Assembly (NCBI GenBank): GCA_022661535.1
Contig: JAKULF010000007.1
Location: 2,356,001 to 2,420,000, forward strand
DNA: 64,000 nucleotides
Direction: 5' to 3'
Source: Eutypa lata
Taxonomy: Eukaryota; Ascomycota; Sordariomycetes; Xylariales; Diatrypaceae
Shown here: positions 45,001 through 58,731 of the stretch, piece by piece
How the letters are laid out: the number at the start of each line of letters is the position of its first letter
How positions within the stretch are numbered: the stretch's first letter is position 1
The notes under the pieces: model-generated
Databases searched by the model: none
What the model saw: only the letters and a program-made list of their open reading frames with translations
Told to the model about the DNA's origin: nothing
Translations under genes and position numbers: made by a program

Positions 45001-48000
45001 GTTTTATTATTTTAAATTTATATTATAAAGAAATCTTTAATATAATTTATAATATTAAATATTACTTCGATTTTAAAAAAATATTATACGATTTAAATAA
45101 TATTATAATATTTAATTTAATAAAAAAAGTTAAAAATTACGTAAAGCATTACTTTAATTATTAATAAAATCGAATTAATAAATAAAAGGAATTTAACTTT
45201 TTATATTTTATATAAATAAAATCGTTTTTTTATTATATAATAACGTTAAATTTTATAATTAACTTATTATAAGTTTTTAATAAAAATATTTTTTAATTTA
45301 TATTTAATTATAATACTTTTAATATTTTATTAATTATTATATATAAATTTATTAAAAAAGTTATTTTAATTTTAAAATATATTATATATATAATTAAAGA
45401 ATAAATAATAATTATTTAACGTGTTTTAATATTATTTAATTAAAAAGTATTAAAACGTATAATTTTAAATAAAGATTTAAAATTTATATTTAAGTTTTAA
45501 AAAACGTTATTCTTTTTATAAAAAATTAAATTAAATATAATTATAACTTATTATTTTTAAAAAAACGATTAAAACGAAAAAATTAATTAAAAAGTTAAAA
45601 TCGTTATTCGATATTATATAATAACGTTAAACGAACTTTAAATTTATATAATCTTTTTTTTTTAATATAATATAAATAATATAAAATTATTAATTACGAA
45701 AAAAATATTAAATGAAATAACTTTAAGTTTTAAGTTATTTTTCGTTTTTTTAATTTTAAAAGTTTTTTATAACTTTTTAATTTATAAAACTTTTCGTAAA
45801 TTATATTAAAAAAAAGCAAAATTAATAATAAATTTCGTTATTATAAACTTAAAAATACGATATAACGTAAAGTATATATTATTAAAATTTAATATCGAAA
45901 ATAAAGTTTATTTTCGTTTATATAAAAAATATAATTTATTTAAAAAATTATTATAAAAGTAATTTTAATAAAAAATAAATTTATTAATCGTTATACGAAA
46001 AATAAAAGATTTTTTTTATAAGTTTAATTTTTCGCGATATTAAAAAGTTTATTAAACGGTTTTAATTATATATTTATATAAAACATTTAAAAAAAACGAT
46101 TTTTATAATAAAAAACGTTTTTAATTAAATAAAATATTCGTTAAAAATAATGATAATAAATAATAATTTTACGAAATCGAAAAACTTTTTAAAAAACGAA
46201 TTAATAATTAAAGAAATCGATTTACGATCGAATATTTAATTAAATAAAAAGATTATAATTTATAATATAACGAATAATATTCGAAAATAATTTTAATATA
46301 AAATATAACGGAATTAATTAACGATTATAATAAGAAAAATAAATTTATTTAAATTAAGTTTTTTATAAAAAGTTATTAAGAAATTTAAATCTTTTTTTAA
46401 AATAAAATAAAAAACATTTTAAATGATTTTAAATTCGTTAATATAATTTTATATATTAATATTTAAGTTTATATTTTAAATATTAATAATAAATAATAAA
46501 GTAAAAGTTATTTTTTATATATTAAAGTATTTTTTTATACGTTTTATTTATTTTATAACTTTATTTTTTTTTATAAAATTTTTATTTTTAAGTTTTTTCT
46601 TTTTTTTTATTTAATATACGTAATTTAAATATTTTAATATTAAAATTTTATTTTTATTTAATTTTTTTTCTTTTTTTTTATATTATTAATTATTTTTTAA
46701 TTCGAAAATTTACGTTTTTATATTTGTTTTTTTAATTAAAATATAATAATCGATATTTATTTTTCGATAGTTTTTGTTTATATAATATATATTATATATA
46801 ATCTTTAATTATATAATTTTAAAAATTTTTCTTTATTTTTTTTTTTTTTTTTTAATATTTAAAACTTTTATTTTATTAATTTATAATTTTTTTTTATATC
46901 TTTTTAATTATTTCTTTTTAAATCTTTTTTATTATTATTAAAATAACCGGATTTTTAATTAAAAACTTTAATTACGAAGATAATAACATCGTTTTTAAAT
47001 AAATTTAAAAGATTTTTTAATTAATATTTTTAATAAAGAATTTTACTTAATTAACTTTTAAGAATTATTTTATAAAAAATAGTTTTTTAAAGTTTAAAAA
47101 GTTAAGTTTTTAAAATTAAAGCATCGTAAACGAAGTTGCGAATAAATAATAATAAATAATCGTTTTTTTTAATTATTATTTTTCGAATATAAAGTACGAT
47201 TTTATTATTATTTTAAAAAGTATTACGTATATTTTACTTAAAACGTAAATTTTTAATTTTCGCTTATAAATAATTATAATCTTTATATTAAAAAATGTAA
47301 TTAAAGATAAAAACTTAAATAATTAATAAAACGATTTTAATTTATTAATAATTAAAATTCTTTTGTTTAAAGATTTAAAAGTTTTTCGAATTTATAAAAA
47401 CTTAACGTATAATTTCGAAAATTAATTTATTAAATTTATAAAGGTTTTAAATAACGTTAATTTAAGTTAAATAAAGGTTTTAATAAACGCTTATGTTATC
47501 TTTACGTATTAAAAGAATTATTATAATAATAAAGATATTTTTTATAAATCGATTTTTTTTATTTAAAAAAAAGAATTTAATAATTAAAGAAAATGCATTT
47601 TTATTAAAGTTATAATTAAGATTAAAAAGAAATTTAAAAATGTTAAATTATTAATTTTTATTTTTAATTACGTTTTATTTTAATAACATTAAGATTTTAT
47701 TTTATTTATTAAATATTATTAAATAAAAATAAATATTTTTTTATAAAACTTAAATTATTTTTTTAATTATTAAATAACGAATAAAAAGAATTTAAAAAAT
47801 ATAAAATTTAATTTTAAAATTATAAATCTTTTAAAGAATATTAAAAATAATTAAAACATTTTTATTAAAACTTTTTAATATTAAAACGATTAACGTAAAA
47901 TAATTTTTAATTTATTTATTAACGTTATAAATTTAATATTATTAATAAATCTTTAATTATAAAAAGTTATTTAAATCGTTATAATAAACTTCGTTAAAGA

Positions 48001-48890
48001 TTATGTTTTTAAAGATATATTAAAAAGAAATTATATTTATAAAAAAAATATTAAAAATTATTTACGAAAAGATTAATTAAATGTTTTTTTATAAGATTTT
48101 AAAGATAACGCGGAAATTATTTACGGTTATTTTTATAAATTAATTAAAGATATCGTTAAAAAGGTTTTTTTATTAAAGAAAAACGTCGATGGTTTTATAA
48201 TTAAAGAAAAATATAAAATTAAAAATTAAAAAAAAATTAAAAAGTTTTATTAAATAAACTTAAAAGTAAAGAAATCGAAAAACAATTATATCGATTTTAA
48301 TTTTTTTATAAAAAGTTAAATAAGATTTTTTAAAGCAATGTTTTTATTAAAGAAATTTAAATAAGTCGTTAAAAGAAAGATATTTTTTATTAATTATAAT
48401 TACAATAACGAATTTATTTTAAAATAATAAATAATTTTTTTAATTTTATTAAAAGTTTAAATAAGATTTAAAAAGCGAATACATTTCGTTAAAAATAAAC
48501 TTTTAAATAAACTTTTATTTATTTTTATTAAATCGAATTTAAAAGAATTATATTTTTAAAAAAACGAAAAAGAAAAAAATAACTTATAAAATAACGTTTT
48601 TTATATTTAAAAACTTAATTTATAATTTTTTTACTTTTAAATAAAAGATTAAAACTTTATTTAAAAAAATATTAAAAAAGATTTATAAAAGAACGGCATA
48701 ATTTAATAAAAGTAATAAAAATATTAAAAAAATAAAGTTTAAAGTTAATTTTAAAAATAAAATAAATAAAATTTAATTTACGATTATATAAAACTTAACT
48801 TAATTTAATAACGAAAGAGTTTACTTTACGACGAATATTAAACTTTATTATAAAAACGAAACGTTTTTATTTTTTTTCGTAAAAAGTATA

Positions 48891-49034
48891 TATTAAAAAC
48901 GATTTTTTTTATAAATAATAAATCGACGTTAAAGCTTTAAAATTAAACGTTATATTTTTCTTTTTCGTTAATTGTTTTTCGAACGTTTTTTTAAATAATA
49001 TAACTTTTTATATAATTATAAACTTCGTTTAATA
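48891..49034 (+). repeat. Right LTR
   Basis: 144-bp terminal repeat matching the left copy with only transition differences and followed by the AAAAC target duplication at 49035-49039. Confidence 0.72.
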
Positions 49035-52000
49035 AAAACGATAATTCGTAATAATTATTTATATTTATTTATAATTATTTTACTTTTATAATTAAAATTT
49101 ATTAATTTTAATTTATATTTTTTAATTTTAACTTTTAATTTTCGATTTTAATTATTTAATTTAACTTTTTCGGTTATAATTAAATTTTATTATATTTAAT
49201 TTATTATTTTCGATTTAATATTTAATATTTAATTTAATTTATTTAAATTTAATAAAATAAATAAAAAGGTTTTTAATATTATTATAAGTTTTATAATTTT
49301 TTAAATATTTATTATTTAAGTTTTTTCGACTTCGTTTAAATTTATATTTTTTTATTATTTTATTACGTTTTTAATCGTTTTTATAAATTATCGTTTTTAT
49401 TTTTTCGGTTTTAATAATGTTTAATTTAATTTTTTTTAATATATTCGAAACGTATTAATGTTTTTCGATTTTAAGTTTATTTTAACGCTTGTTTTTATAA
49501 GTTTTCGATAGTTTTTATAAAGGTTTTTTTTTTTTTTATTTAAATATTAAATATACTTTAAATTAAATTAATTAAAAATAATTTATAATAATTTATTTTA
49601 ATTTTTTTTTTATAATAAATTTTTTAATTTCGTAATATTTATAATATTTTTAAATATATAATATTTAAGATTTAATTTAATTTAAAATATATTAATTATA
49701 ATATTTTTAATTTTTTAAAACTTTTAACTTATAATATCGTTATATAAAATTAATTATATATAAATATAAAAATGCATTAATTAATATCGATTATATTAAA
49801 CGATTAACTTTATGCTTTATTTATTATTATTATAAAATAAATCGCGATTAAAAATTAATATTTAAATTAAAAAAATAATTATTTATTATCGTTTTAAATT
49901 AATTTAATACGTAAAATAATATAATTTTAATTATTAAAATAATTATTAAGAATTTTCGCTTTAATATTATATCGACCGAACTTAATTATTATTATTCGCG
50001 TTTTATTATAAAGATTTTTATTCGAATTTATATTTTTTAATAATATAATAAAGGCATTAATCTTTAATCGAAGCTTTAAAGTTAATGTTTTTAAAAGGCG
50101 TAAAAAGTATAAATATTTAATTAAAAGTCGTTTATAAAAATTTAATTTTATATTAATATATTTATTTTTAAATAAATATTTTTTAATTATATTAAAAAAA
50201 CGATTTAATAAATTATTATTAATGATAATAATAAAAGCGTTATATATTAATAAAATATATTTAAAAGTAAATATTATTAAGTTATAATTAATACGATTTA
50301 ATGCGTTTTAAAAATAAATATATTTATATAATTAATTTATAATTTTAAATTTTTATATTTTAAAAAAAATTAATATTAACTCGTTAAATTTAAAGTAATA
50401 ACTTAAATCTTAAAGTTATTTAACGAATTTACGATTTTTTTTATCGTTTTATTAAATTTATATATTTTTCGTTAAAAATAGTTTAATTAATTACAATTAA
50501 ATAAAAAAGTATTATAAATACGTTTAAATAATTTACGATTTCGTTTCTTTTTAAATAATAAAAAGAATTTACGTAAAGTTCTTTTTAAATAATATCGAAA
50601 TTCTTTTAAATAAAAAGTTTTTTTTTTAAATATTATAAAGCATTTTATTAATAATTTTAAAAGTATATTTATATTATATAATAATTTTATTTTAAATAAT
50701 AAATAACGTTTTTCGAAATAATATTATCGCGTTTAATTTACGTATAATAAAATAGTTTAATTTCGAATTTAATTAAATAAATATATTAAAACGTAAATAA
50801 ATAATTTTATTTTTTAATAATAATAAAGTTACGATTTTAAAAAAAGCGATATAAAAAACGATTTTTCTTTTTAAGCGATAATAATAATAAAAAGCCGTAT
50901 ATAAAAAGGTTTTATTAATGTTATTATAATTTTAAAAGTAAAAATACGTATACGTAAACGTATTATTAATTATATTTATTATTTATTTATATATTATAAA
51001 TTAATTAAAATTTAACTTTTATATTATTTCGTTTTATAATTATTTTTTCGTAATTAAATCGTAATTTAACTTTATTTATATTAAGCGATTATCTTCGATT
51101 TAAGCTTAATTAAATATAAAGTTAAAAAGTTTAATTTTTTTTTAATTTTTATTTTTTACGAAAAATCTTTTAATTAAATAAAGCTTATAATTTAAATAAG
51201 CATTTTTTAAAATAATTAATATTTCTTAAAAGCGTTCGATTTATTTTAATAAATTATTATATAAATACTTTTTAAACTTTTTTTAAATAATAATAAATTA
51301 TTTTACGTTATTTATATTTAATATATACGTAAATAAGCTTTTAAATTAACGATTATTTATAAATACTTTTAATTTTTTAAAAAACATTTTTTAATATTAA
51401 TCGTTTTTTAATAACTTATAAACTTTATAAAATTCTTTAAATAATTAATATTAAACGTTTTTAATACGTTATAAATTAATTTATTTAATAACTTTTAAAA
51501 TTAAAATAAAAAAAAAACAAAAATAAAAGCGTTTATTTATATTAAAATGTACGAAATAAATATAATCGATTTTTTTCGTAACGTTTTATTTATATTTAAT
51601 TTATTTTATTTTTAAATTTTATTAATAATAAATAAAAAAGTTTTAATAAAGAATTTTATAACCGTTTATATATACTTTATTATATTTAAATTATATTTTT
51701 AAAGTTATATAATATTAATTAAGTTTATTTAATAATTATTAAATATTTACGTATAAATTATAAATAATTTCGTTTTAATTTAAAAAATAAATAATTAAAA
51801 GCTTAATTAATAATTAAATATTATAAACGTATAAGTTTAATAAATAATAAATAACTTTAAACGAATTAATAAATTAACTTTATAAATGCTTTTAAATTTC
51901 GTTTCGTTAAGCTTTATTTTAAATAATATTAATAAGCGCTTTTTTTATTTAAATATAAACGATTATTTAATCGATTTTTTTATATAAATATTTATTTATA

Positions 52001-55000
52001 TATTTTACGTTTTTAATAAACGCATAAATTTTTATATTAATATAAACTTAATACTTTTAAGTTAAATAAAGATTATAAAAAATTACTTATTTGTTATTAT
52101 ATTTTTATAATATTTTATTATCGAAAAACTTATTTATTTATTTACGTTTATAAATAAAATATTTATTTTTTTTTATTTTTATAACGAAATAATATAACTT
52201 TAAATACTTTTTAAAATATTAATTATTAATTATATAAAACGCGTTTGAATTATTTTCGTCGTATAATTAATATATTATAATTAATTTTATTACTTTTTAA
52301 AGCTAGTTATTTAAATTAATATCGAAATCGAAAATTTTTATATATATAACGCGGTTAATATTCGTAAAATTTAAAAGTTAATCGCGATCTTTTAAATTTA
52401 AAAACATTAAATAATATATATAAAATAAGTTTTTTTTTTAATATTTAATTATTTATATTATTATAACGTAATGCTCGAAATAATAATATTTAATAATATC
52501 GTTTAATAATTTTTTTTTTTAATTAAAAATATAAATATTAATATTAAAATAATTATTTACGATTTATTTTAATAAAAGTTTTCGTTTAATTTTAAATTAA
52601 TTTAAATTTATTATAAAAGTAATAAAAAATATCGATTTATTAAAATAACGTACGATCGTTATTAAATCTTAATATAAACGAAATATAAACTTATTATTAT
52701 TTATAAAAAAAAATAAAAAAATTATTAAACGATTAATTATAATAACGTTAATGTTTTAAAAATATATTATATTTATAAGTTTAATTTAAAAAGCTTTATA
52801 ATAATTATTTTATTTATATCGTAATTATTATAAAGTTATTTATTTCGTAATAACTTAATAATTCACGATATATTATTAAAATAATCGTTAAAAAGTAAAA
52901 AAAATTAATTTTTTTAATTTTTAAATATATAAATAATATCGATAATATTATATTAAAGTAATTTTTTATCTTTTTTAAGTTTTTTCGCGAAAAATTATTT
53001 TATTATCGTAATTTATTTTATTATATAATTACATTAAAAAATAAACAAAAAGCATATAAATAATATTATTTATCGAAATTTTATAATAAAAATATTTTTT
53101 TAATTTCGATATAATTCGTTTAATTAAAATAATTTTTCTTTACGCTTTTTTAAAAGTAAAAATATTCGAAAATATAACGATTATATTATTAAAAGTTAAA
53201 AAGTTATATCGTTATTTATTAATAATTTATTTTATAATTAACTTTAATTTAAAATTTAAAATAATATAAATATAAACGTAATTATTATTTATTTTTCGTA
53301 AATTAAAAATAATTTATTTCATTTACTTTTAAATAATAACGAACTTTTTAACGTATAAATTATTAATATAAATATCTTTCGAAAATTCTTTAACTTTATT
53401 TAAATTTAAATATATATTTTCGTTTGCTTTTAAACGATATTAAATAATTATATAAAAATTATAAAAGTAAAATTACGCGTATTAAAGTCTTTTCGCTTTT
53501 ATTATTTTTAAAAGCTTCGTAATATAATAAAAAACCTTTTAAATTTAAAAATAAATTAAATTTAAACGAAACTTTATTTAATTAATTAATTTATATAAAG
53601 TTAAAGTAAAAATAAAAACGAAATTATAAAAATAAAGATTTTTATAAAACGCTTTTAATTTAATATTTAATTCGATTAATTATAATTATAAATATTTAAA
53701 TAACTTATATTATAATAATAACTTAATATTTTCGTTTAAATAATAAATTATAAAAGTTTTAATCTTTTTTTTTTTAATTAAAACGTTTATCTTTTTATAA
53801 AAAAACGTTATATTTATTATATTATTCGTTTATATAACCGATATTATTTATAAGTATTTATAAAGATTTAATTTATAATAATTAAACTTTAAAAGTATAT
53901 TTTAACTTCGATATATTTTTATCGAATTTATTCGCGTTTTTTTTAAACTTTAAATTATTTATATTAACTTTATAAAAGTTAAGCTTAATTATAATTAAAT
54001 TAAAATTTAAAAGAAAAATATTAAATAAAAATAAAAAAGCTAAAATCGTACGAAACGAAATTATAACGATTAAATCTTATCGTAAAAGCTTCGAATTTTT
54101 TCGTTAACGTTTAAAATTATAAATAATATTAAAGTTAACTTTTTTTAAAAGTTATCGTTTAAAAAATATATATCTTTTCGTATAAATTTAATAAATTACA
54201 TTTATATATAAATTTATATTTATTTTAAAGTTTTCGTATATTTTTTTATATTTTAAATAATAACGTATAAATAAAAATAAATTTATAATATAAAAAATAA
54301 TTTTAATTAAAAATAATTAATATTAAAAAAAACTAATAATATTAAAAAAAAAAAAAATTAATTTTATTTAAAAAAGAAAAAAACGTAATATATACGAAAA
54401 ATCGTAAATTATAATTTATAATCGCATTACGTATTAATATTAAACGAATAAATTACAAATTATTATTAAAAAAATAAATAAAAAGTTATATTTAAATATA
54501 AATAAAAAAATACCTTATATATTAAAATTATTACTTTCGAAAAATAATAAAAAGTAAAAATATAATAAAAGCATTTTAAAAATAATTATTATTATCGTTT
54601 TCGATTTTTTTCGATATAATCGATTTTATTTTACGATTAATTTTATCGTTTTTATAATAAATAATTAAAGCTTTATAACTTTTTAATCGTTATTTTAAAA
54701 TCGATAACTTATATTTAATTATAATAATATTCTTATCGTTAATAATTACTTTAAATCGAATTTTAATAAAAAATAAAATATTAAAGTTATTATTATTACT
54801 TTTTTTAATTTCTTTAAAAGTAATTTTTATAAAATTCTTTAAAATAAAAGTTTTAAATTCGATTTTAATAAATAAAAACGATTCGTAAACGACGATAAAA
54901 GATTAATATTTAAAAGAAAATAAAAATTCGTCGTTATTATCTTTATCTTTTTTAATAATAATCTTTATTCGTTTTTTAAAAATAAAATAAAGCGGTTTTA

Positions 55001-56033
55001 TATAAATAAAAAGTTTTATATAAATAAACGATTTCGTAAAAAAAAAATTAAATAAATTAATAACGATAAAAGCAAATCGAAAATAATTACGATAAATAAA
55101 TTCGAAATTATCGTTATTAATATTATTTTTAAAAGTAATAATTATTAAATTAAAATTACGAAATAATATTTAAAAATAATATTAATAATTAAAATTAAAA
55201 ATAAATTATTATATTAAAATATATATTTTCGTAACCTTTTTAATTATTACTTTATATTTTAAAATTATTTAAAACTTAATAATTAAATAATAATTAAAAT
55301 TAAATTAAATATAAAATTAATCGAAAAATAACTTAAAGATTAATAATTAAATAAATAATTTAAAAGCTTTCGAAAAAATTAAACGTCGTTTATTATTATT
55401 TGTTTTATAAATATACTTAATTATTTTAAATTAATTATATTCGTAAGTTAAATTTATTTAATAATAAAAATAAATAAAATACGTAATTTATAAAATATAA
55501 AAGTATTTAAAATTATAAACTTTATTATAACGTTAATAAAGCTTATTAAGCTTTTTATAAAAAACTTTATAAATAAATATTAAAAATCTTTTTACGTTTT
55601 TATTATTACTTAATTAATATTTTCGAAGATTTTTAAATACTTTTTACATTTTAAAAAAAAAATAATAAAAATAATATAACTTTTTATTTTAATGTTTTAC
55701 GAAAAGTAATTCTTTATAAATAACGTTAAAAAGCCGTAATTAATAAATAAACTTAATTATTAAATAAAAAAAATAATAAATAAAAGCGATAATAAACTTA
55801 TTAATATTATTAATAATATTAAAATTAAAATTAAATAAAAAATTTATTATAATAAAAAAAAAATAATAAATATATAAATATATAATTATATAAATATATT
55901 AACGTAATAATATAATAAAATAATAATAATTTTTAATTATAAATAAATTAATTCGATATAATTTATATATATTTATTTAAGCTTTATTTAATTCGTTTAT
56001 AATATAAACGTATTATTTATTAACGAACGTTAA

Positions 56034-56640
56034 CGTATTATTATTTAAAATATATAATAACTTACTTTTTAAACGAAATATAATATAAAAAAAAAAACGC
56101 TTTCGATTTATTTTCGAATATTATTTAAGCCGTTTATAATTTATAAATATTATTTCTTTATAAAAATTAATATATTATTATTTAAAATTTAATTAAATTA
56201 CGCTTTTAACTTATTATAACGTAAAAAATAAAATAATATTAATTTACTTTTAAGTATTATTTAAATCGTTTACGATTTATAAATATTATTTTTTTATAAA
56301 AGTTAATATATTATTATTTAAAATTTAATTAAATTACGCTTTTAATTTATTATAACGTAAAAAATAAAATAATATTAATTTACTTTTAAATATTATTTAA
56401 GTCGTTTATAATTTAAACGTATCGTTATTTATAAAAATTAACGTATTAATATTTAAAATCGTTTTTTAAATATATTATAATATAAAAAAAAAACGTTATC
56501 GTTTATTTTTAATTATTATTTAACTTATTTATAATATAAAAATATATAATATTTTATTTAAAATTTCGTTAAATTATACTTTATTTTATTATAACTTAAA
56601 AAAAACGATTAATTATTTATTTTTAAAAACGATTTAATTT
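56034..56640. repeat. Satellite-like tandem repeat of about 136 bp
   Basis: The motif (TA/CG)TATTATTATTTAAAAT begins copies at 56034, 56171, 56307 and 56442, spaced 137, 136 and 135 bp, with a weaker fifth copy from about 56549. Copies 56171 and 56307 are near-identical apart from transitions. The array ends close to the right edge of the AT-rich block. Confidence 0.75.
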
Positions 56641-56950
56641 ATTTATAAATAAATTATAAAATAAATTTATAATAATTAAAATTATAATTAAAAGTAAATA
56701 TTTAAAAAGTAAATATTATTAAATAAATTAAACGATCGTATTATTATTATTACGAATTAACTCGTATATTATAAATTTACGTATTAATTAACTTTTTATA
56801 AGTTATATAATAATATTTAACGATAATCGAATAAAAAAATTAATAATTAATATTAAAAGTTAAAATATATAATGCATTATTATATAAAAAAAAGTACATT
56901 CGAAAAGAACTTATAATGATTATACAACGACGTTAAAAATGCGAAAGTTT

Positions 56951-57876
56951 AAGGTAAGATCCGGCACTTTAATTGGTTAAAAATTTATGAAGCAACTAAT
57001 AAAATATAGTAAGAATAGATAGTTACGCTTCTCGCGGCCTTGGATGCAGCCACGAGTTGTGTGGTTGCTTGCGTTTATGATTGGTTTAAACGCAGATCAC
57101 TGCAGCGTGTGACGAAAGGCTGGTACTGGCTGCTAAGCTGTGGCTATCAACCAATGGCGGCTAAGATTTAGACGCCCATGTCCCGTTTCCGTTTAGCTCG
57201 ACCTTTGCATCCCGCCCCAAAATCCCGCGAGATATCTAAAAACGGCCGCGGATTCGCTGCTGCTATCTCTAGCTCCGGGGATCCCCTCATTCTACTTAGC
57301 CGCCCGTCGTGCAGCACCGCGAACCCCCTGCACAATAGCGTAAGCCCTCCCGGGTCGAGGTGACCTACACACTGCACTCATAGTGATATCGCCTTGAATT
57401 GGCGTCCTGTCTTGGACCAAACAGACAACAGAACCTCGAGGATGGACCCGCACACACCCGATCCAGCGGACGGAAGTCTGCCGGCCAGTTGGTGCAGTAC
57501 CCTATCATGGTAAGGTTGAGTAACGGGCCAACCGGCCTCACTCGATGGCCGCACGTATAAATCACCCAGCCTGCCTCCCGTTTCCTGTCTCTTTCGTTCC
57601 CTTCTTTCTTCGGCAAGCATTCAATCCCAAAAGCTAGTTCTTCGTTTTTTCCTCCCCCTTTTATTTTTTTTCTCCCCAAGTGACAGAGCTGTGCTCTTGT
57701 TACCTTAATACCCAAATTAATTATACCCCCTAAAACTAAGAAAACTATACTCAACAACCAGTTGCCGGTCAACTACCCCTTAATAACGAAATTCTAGCTT
57801 TTCCTTGCTCAAGATTCGCTGAAACTACCACCAATACACGACAATCTTTGCAAATAACAACATAAAATCATTCATA
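56951..57876 (+). promoter_or_regulatory. esdC upstream region and leader
   Basis: About 920 bp of normal composition between the AT block and esdC. A TATAAAT at 57556-57562 and a long CT-rich tract (about 57565-57680) followed by an A/C-rich leader up to the ATG look like a strong fungal promoter and 5' UTR. No other gene was recognised. Confidence 0.5.
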
Positions 57877-58731
57877 ATGGCCACTATTCAACTGTCTTTC
57901 TCTCTTCGCGTTTCTTCCGGCGTCAAGTCCGTTCACTTGCTTGGATCCTGGGACAACTACGTTGGCCAGATCCCCCTTTCCAAGGACAAGACTTCCTCCA
58001 AGTCCGGCTCGTGGAAGGGTACCTTCCGCTTCCAGGGCAACCTCGAGGCCGGCCAGCGCTACTGGTACTACTACATCATCGATGGCTACCACGTCGCCCA
58101 CAACCCCAGTGAGGCCTCTACCGTCGAGCCCACCACCGGCCGTGCCCTGAACATCCTCGATGTCCCCAAGGACAAGTCTTCCAAGTCTTCCAAGTCGCAC
58201 AGCTCCAGCAAGAGCTCATCCAAGCACTCTTCCAAGGAGCACCGATCCTCCAAGCGCGGCTCGCTCGCTCTTGACATCCCCAAGGGTCGCCCCCTTTCCG
58301 TCTCGCAGATCGTTGCGCCCAAGCCCATGTCTCCCCACGCTACCAAGAACATCCTCAACGCTGAGTACTGCGATGACGACATCGAGGAGCTTACTGCCCG
58401 CTTCGGAAGTGCCGACATCGACGATGAGGACATCATCAGCGACTTCTCCACCTCGCCCGTCTCGTCCTCCGGCTCCAGCCTGTCCTACCGCTCCGACAGC
58501 TCGTCGCCCAACTCTTCGCTCTCCGGCTACAGCACTCCCGCCTCCGACTGCAGCAGCTGCACCTGTGAGCGCTACGGCATCACCCGCAAGGGTGACCGCG
58601 TCAAGATCGACTGCGGTGGCTCCCGATGCGGCTACAGCGACGACAGCAGCTCTTGCTCCAGCGGCGACGAAGAGGAGGAGGAGTACGTCTCCCGCAGCAA
58701 CCGCCGCAACGGCATCGTCGTCCGCGCGTAA
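57877..58731 (+). CDS. esdC: EsdC-like protein with AMPK-type glycogen-binding (CBM48) domain
   Basis: Single exon, 284 residues. The first ~95 residues form a glycogen-binding domain: VHLLGSWDNYVGQIPLSK, SGSWKGTFRF, and GQRYWYYYIIDGYHVAHNPSE, with the Trp and Lys positions expected for carbohydrate contact. A Ser/Lys-rich linker follows, then a Ser-rich acidic C-terminus with a Cys cluster (DCSSCTCERYGI, IDCGGSRCGYSDD) and a Glu run. This layout matches EsdC (early sexual development protein C of Aspergillus nidulans), which is annotated in many fungi as a GTP-binding protein although no G-domain is seen. Codons are highly biased to C/G third positions, consistent with strong expression. The symbol is assigned by family resemblance. 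Confidence 0.82.
   Translation: MATIQLSFSLRVSSGVKSVHLLGSWDNYVGQIPLSKDKTSSKSGSWKGTFRFQGNLEAGQRYWYYYIIDGYHVAHNPSEASTVEPTTGRALNILDVPKDKSSKSSKSHSSSKSSSKHSSKEHRSSKRGSLALDIPKGRPLSVSQIVAPKPMSPHATKNILNAEYCDDDIEELTARFGSADIDDEDIISDFSTSPVSSSGSSLSYRSDSSSPNSSLSGYSTPASDCSSCTCERYGITRKGDRVKIDCGGSRCGYSDDSSSCSSGDEEEEEYVSRSNRRNGIVVRA

Larger units (their letters stand above)
38952..49034 (+). mobile_element. RIP-degraded LTR retrotransposon, 10.08 kb
   Basis: Two direct repeats of 144 bp (38952-39095 and 48891-49034) align without gaps; I count seven differences, all transitions. Each begins TA and ends TA, as expected for TG...CA ends after RIP. The element is flanked by a perfect 5-bp direct duplication AAAAC (38947-38951 and 49035-49039), the size made by retroviral-type integrases. 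A short A/G run (AAAAAG, about 48881-48887) just before the right repeat could be a polypurine tract and suggests plus orientation. No gag or pol reading frame survives. Copia versus gypsy cannot be decided. Confidence 0.75.
36540..56950. repeat. RIP-type AT-rich block (AT isochore), gene-free
   Basis: About 20.4 kb of almost pure A/T with sharp edges. By eye, CpA, TpG, CpC and GpG are very rare on both strands, while CpG and CpT/ApG remain. This fits repeat-induced point mutation of CpA (and apparently CpC) and does not fit loss of methylated CpG. No ORF in it is credible. Strand composition shifts from T-rich (36700-39100, around 46500-46900, 49070-49650) to A-rich (about 41800-46300, 54000-56000), suggesting several ancient elements in different orientations. 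Recognisable substructures are listed separately. It may be a heterochromatic transposon island; a centromere is possible but not supported by sequence alone. Confidence 0.9.
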
